Source: Geodermatophilaceae bacterium (GTDB taxonomy: Bacteria > Actinomycetota > Actinomycetes > Mycobacteriales > Geodermatophilaceae). Taken from it: 6,331 nucleotides of DNA. Of this stretch, positions 5,786 through 6,331 are shown one piece after another (within the stretch, counting starts at the first letter, position 1; every line of letters starts with the position of its first letter). A program made the position numbers and the translations under genes. The notes under the pieces were generated by a model. The model did no database searches and had not been told where the DNA came from. It saw only the letters and a program-made list of their open reading frames with translations. The stretch is taken from contig JACCUF010000377.1 in assembly GCA_013811975.1 (NCBI GenBank), forward strand, positions 1 to 6,331. Reading direction: 5' to 3'.

Positions 5786-6166
5786 GTGATCGTCGGAGTC
5801 GGCATCGACGTCGTCCCGGTCGAGCGTTTTGAGAAAGCTCTGACCCGTACACCGAGCCTGCGCGGCAAACTGTTCACCGAGGCCGAGCAGACGAGCACCT
5901 CCGGCCGGCCCCGGCATTCCGAATCGCTGGCTGCCCGTTTCGCTGCCAAGGAGGCCCTCGCCAAAGCACTCGGTGCCCCGGGCGGGATGGCCTGGACCGA
6001 TGCCGAGGTCCACGCCGACCAGAACGGCGATCCCAGCTTGGAGATCAGCGGCACCGTAGCGGCGAGGGCAGCCGCGCTCGGGGTGACCCGGCTGCACCTG
6101 TCGATCTCACATGACGGGGGGATCGCCTCGGCGGTTGTGATCGCGGAGCGCGAGCCGCAGGGGTGA
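5786..6166 (+). CDS. acpS: Holo-[acyl-carrier-protein] synthase
   Basis: AcpS moves 4'-phosphopantetheine from coenzyme A to a serine of acyl carrier protein, switching on carriers for fatty acid or polyketide synthesis. The 126-residue product has normal AcpS length. It has GVGIDVVPVERF near the N-terminus with the Mg-binding Asp8. RFAAKEALAKALG (51-63) carries the second metal ligand Glu56, and LSISHDGGIASAVVIAE (105-121) is the conserved C-terminal motif. The GTG at 5786 gives the family start MIVGVGID and is the first in-frame start after the glmS stop. The frame stays open far back into glmS, but that part is a shadow of glmS. No Shine-Dalgarno or TANNNT element stands before it, so it is probably read by ribosomes leaving glmS 40 bp upstream. 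Its TGA overlaps a GTG at 6163, the start of a mini-ORF leading to nnr. Confidence 0.93.
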   Translation: MIVGVGIDVVPVERFEKALTRTPSLRGKLFTEAEQTSTSGRPRHSESLAARFAAKEALAKALGAPGGMAWTDAEVHADQNGDPSLEISGTVAARAAALGVTRLHLSISHDGGIASAVVIAEREPQG

Positions 6167-6195
6167 TCGGGTTGTACCGGTGATCGGGTTGTACA
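6162..6195 (+). repeat. Tandem 17-bp duplication at the acpS/nnr junction
   Basis: The unit at 6162-6178 (beginning GGTGATCGGG) is repeated head to tail at 6179-6195 with 16 of 17 bases identical; only the last base differs (C, then A). Each copy holds a GTGA and the codons for MIGLY, the first residues of nnr. The likely history is duplication of an original acpS/nnr GTGA overlap. Confidence 0.9.
6163..6183 (+). other. Six-codon mini-ORF between acpS and nnr
   Basis: The GTG at 6163 overlaps the acpS stop (GTGA) and reads Met-Ile-Gly-Leu-Tyr-Arg, then TGA at 6181-6183. That stop overlaps the GTG of nnr at 6180 by another GTGA. It looks like a duplicated nnr start that now ends early. It could pass ribosomes from acpS to nnr by stop-and-restart, but translation is not shown. 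Confidence 0.45.
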
Positions 6196-6331
6196 CCGCG
6201 GCCACCGTCCGGGCGGCCGAGCAGGCGCTGATGAGGACTGTTCCTGACGGCTCGCTGATGGATCGGGCGGCCGCAGGGCTCGCGGCGCGCTGCGTTGCCT
6301 GGTTGCCGCGGGTGTACGGCGCGCGCGTGGT
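6180..6331 (+). CDS. nnr: NAD(P)H-hydrate epimerase/dehydratase, N-terminal 50 residues (3' end cut off by the window)
   Basis: Nnr repairs NADH and NADPH damaged by hydration. An N-terminal YjeF-type domain epimerises the hydrate and a C-terminal kinase-like domain dehydrates it with ADP or ATP. Only the first 50 codons are visible. They read MIGLYTAATVRAAEQALM, then PDGSLMDRAAAGLA, which match the opening helix of the epimerase domain (RAAE..L....PDG.LM.RAA.GLA) as I recall it from mycobacterial Nnr proteins. The dehydratase half lies outside the window, so the bifunctional form is inferred from actinobacterial relatives. The GTG at 6180 is preferred: the equivalent GTG at 6163 hits a stop after six codons. 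It follows acpS by 13 bp through the duplicated GTGA region. No clear Shine-Dalgarno is visible. Confidence 0.82.
   Translation, partial: MIGLYTAATVRAAEQALMRTVPDGSLMDRAAAGLAARCVAWLPRVYGARV

Noticed and set aside
5604..5852. Minus-strand open frame across the glmS end containing STVTDFARLRGWS
   Set aside because: It is the antisense of the conserved GlmS C-terminus (RNLAKSVTVE). It recurs wherever that sequence does and is not an independent gene.
1..6331. CRISPR array, insertion sequence, attachment site, tRNA or defence system
   Set aside because: I saw no regularly spaced repeats, transposase or integrase motifs, tRNA-like folds or nuclease domains on either strand. All of the long coding space is explained by the genes listed.

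Overview
The window is ordinary high-GC actinobacterial chromosome. Its codons strongly favour G or C in the third position, and GTG starts and GTGA stop/start overlaps are common. It carries a housekeeping cluster: rplM-rpsI-glmM, then glmS-acpS-nnr. The rplM-rpsI-glmM-(variable genes)-glmS-nnr layout resembles Mycobacteriales and their relatives, while acpS between glmS and nnr is what I recall from streptomycetes. I therefore assign the phylum Actinomycetota confidently and the order only tentatively. No mobile element, tRNA, rRNA or CRISPR array was found.

Layout. Bases 1-531 hold the 3' part of an unrecognised gene, probably for a secreted protein or lipoprotein. A 198-bp gap follows, with a good SigA-type promoter (TTGCCG, 17 bp, TATCGT) and a structured leader of about 127 nt. 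Next come rplM (L13, GTG start at 730), rpsI (S9, overlapping rplM by 4 bp) and glmM 18 bp later. A minus-strand gene (3819 to 2944) meets glmM tail to tail with 7 bp between. It encodes three predicted membrane helices, a Pro/Ser/Ala-rich linker and a C-terminal DM13-like domain. A 63-bp divergent gap separates it from glmS, which looks leaderless: a TACCCT -10 element lies 7 nt before the ATG, with no Shine-Dalgarno. acpS follows 40 bp after glmS, then the start of nnr, which runs off the right edge.

How the genes fit together. GlmS makes glucosamine-6-phosphate from fructose-6-phosphate and glutamine. GlmM isomerises it to glucosamine-1-phosphate, feeding UDP-GlcNAc and peptidoglycan. Placing glmM behind two ribosomal protein genes would tie wall precursor supply to growth. 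AcpS activates acyl carrier proteins, and Nnr repairs hydrated NAD(P)H.

The main oddities are small. A 17-bp tandem duplication at the acpS/nnr junction appears to have split a GTGA overlap into a relay through a six-codon mini-ORF. A perfect 24-bp palindrome inside the DM13 gene makes both strands encode the same octapeptide. glmS has a predicted leaderless start. I see no convincing new multi-gene system here.
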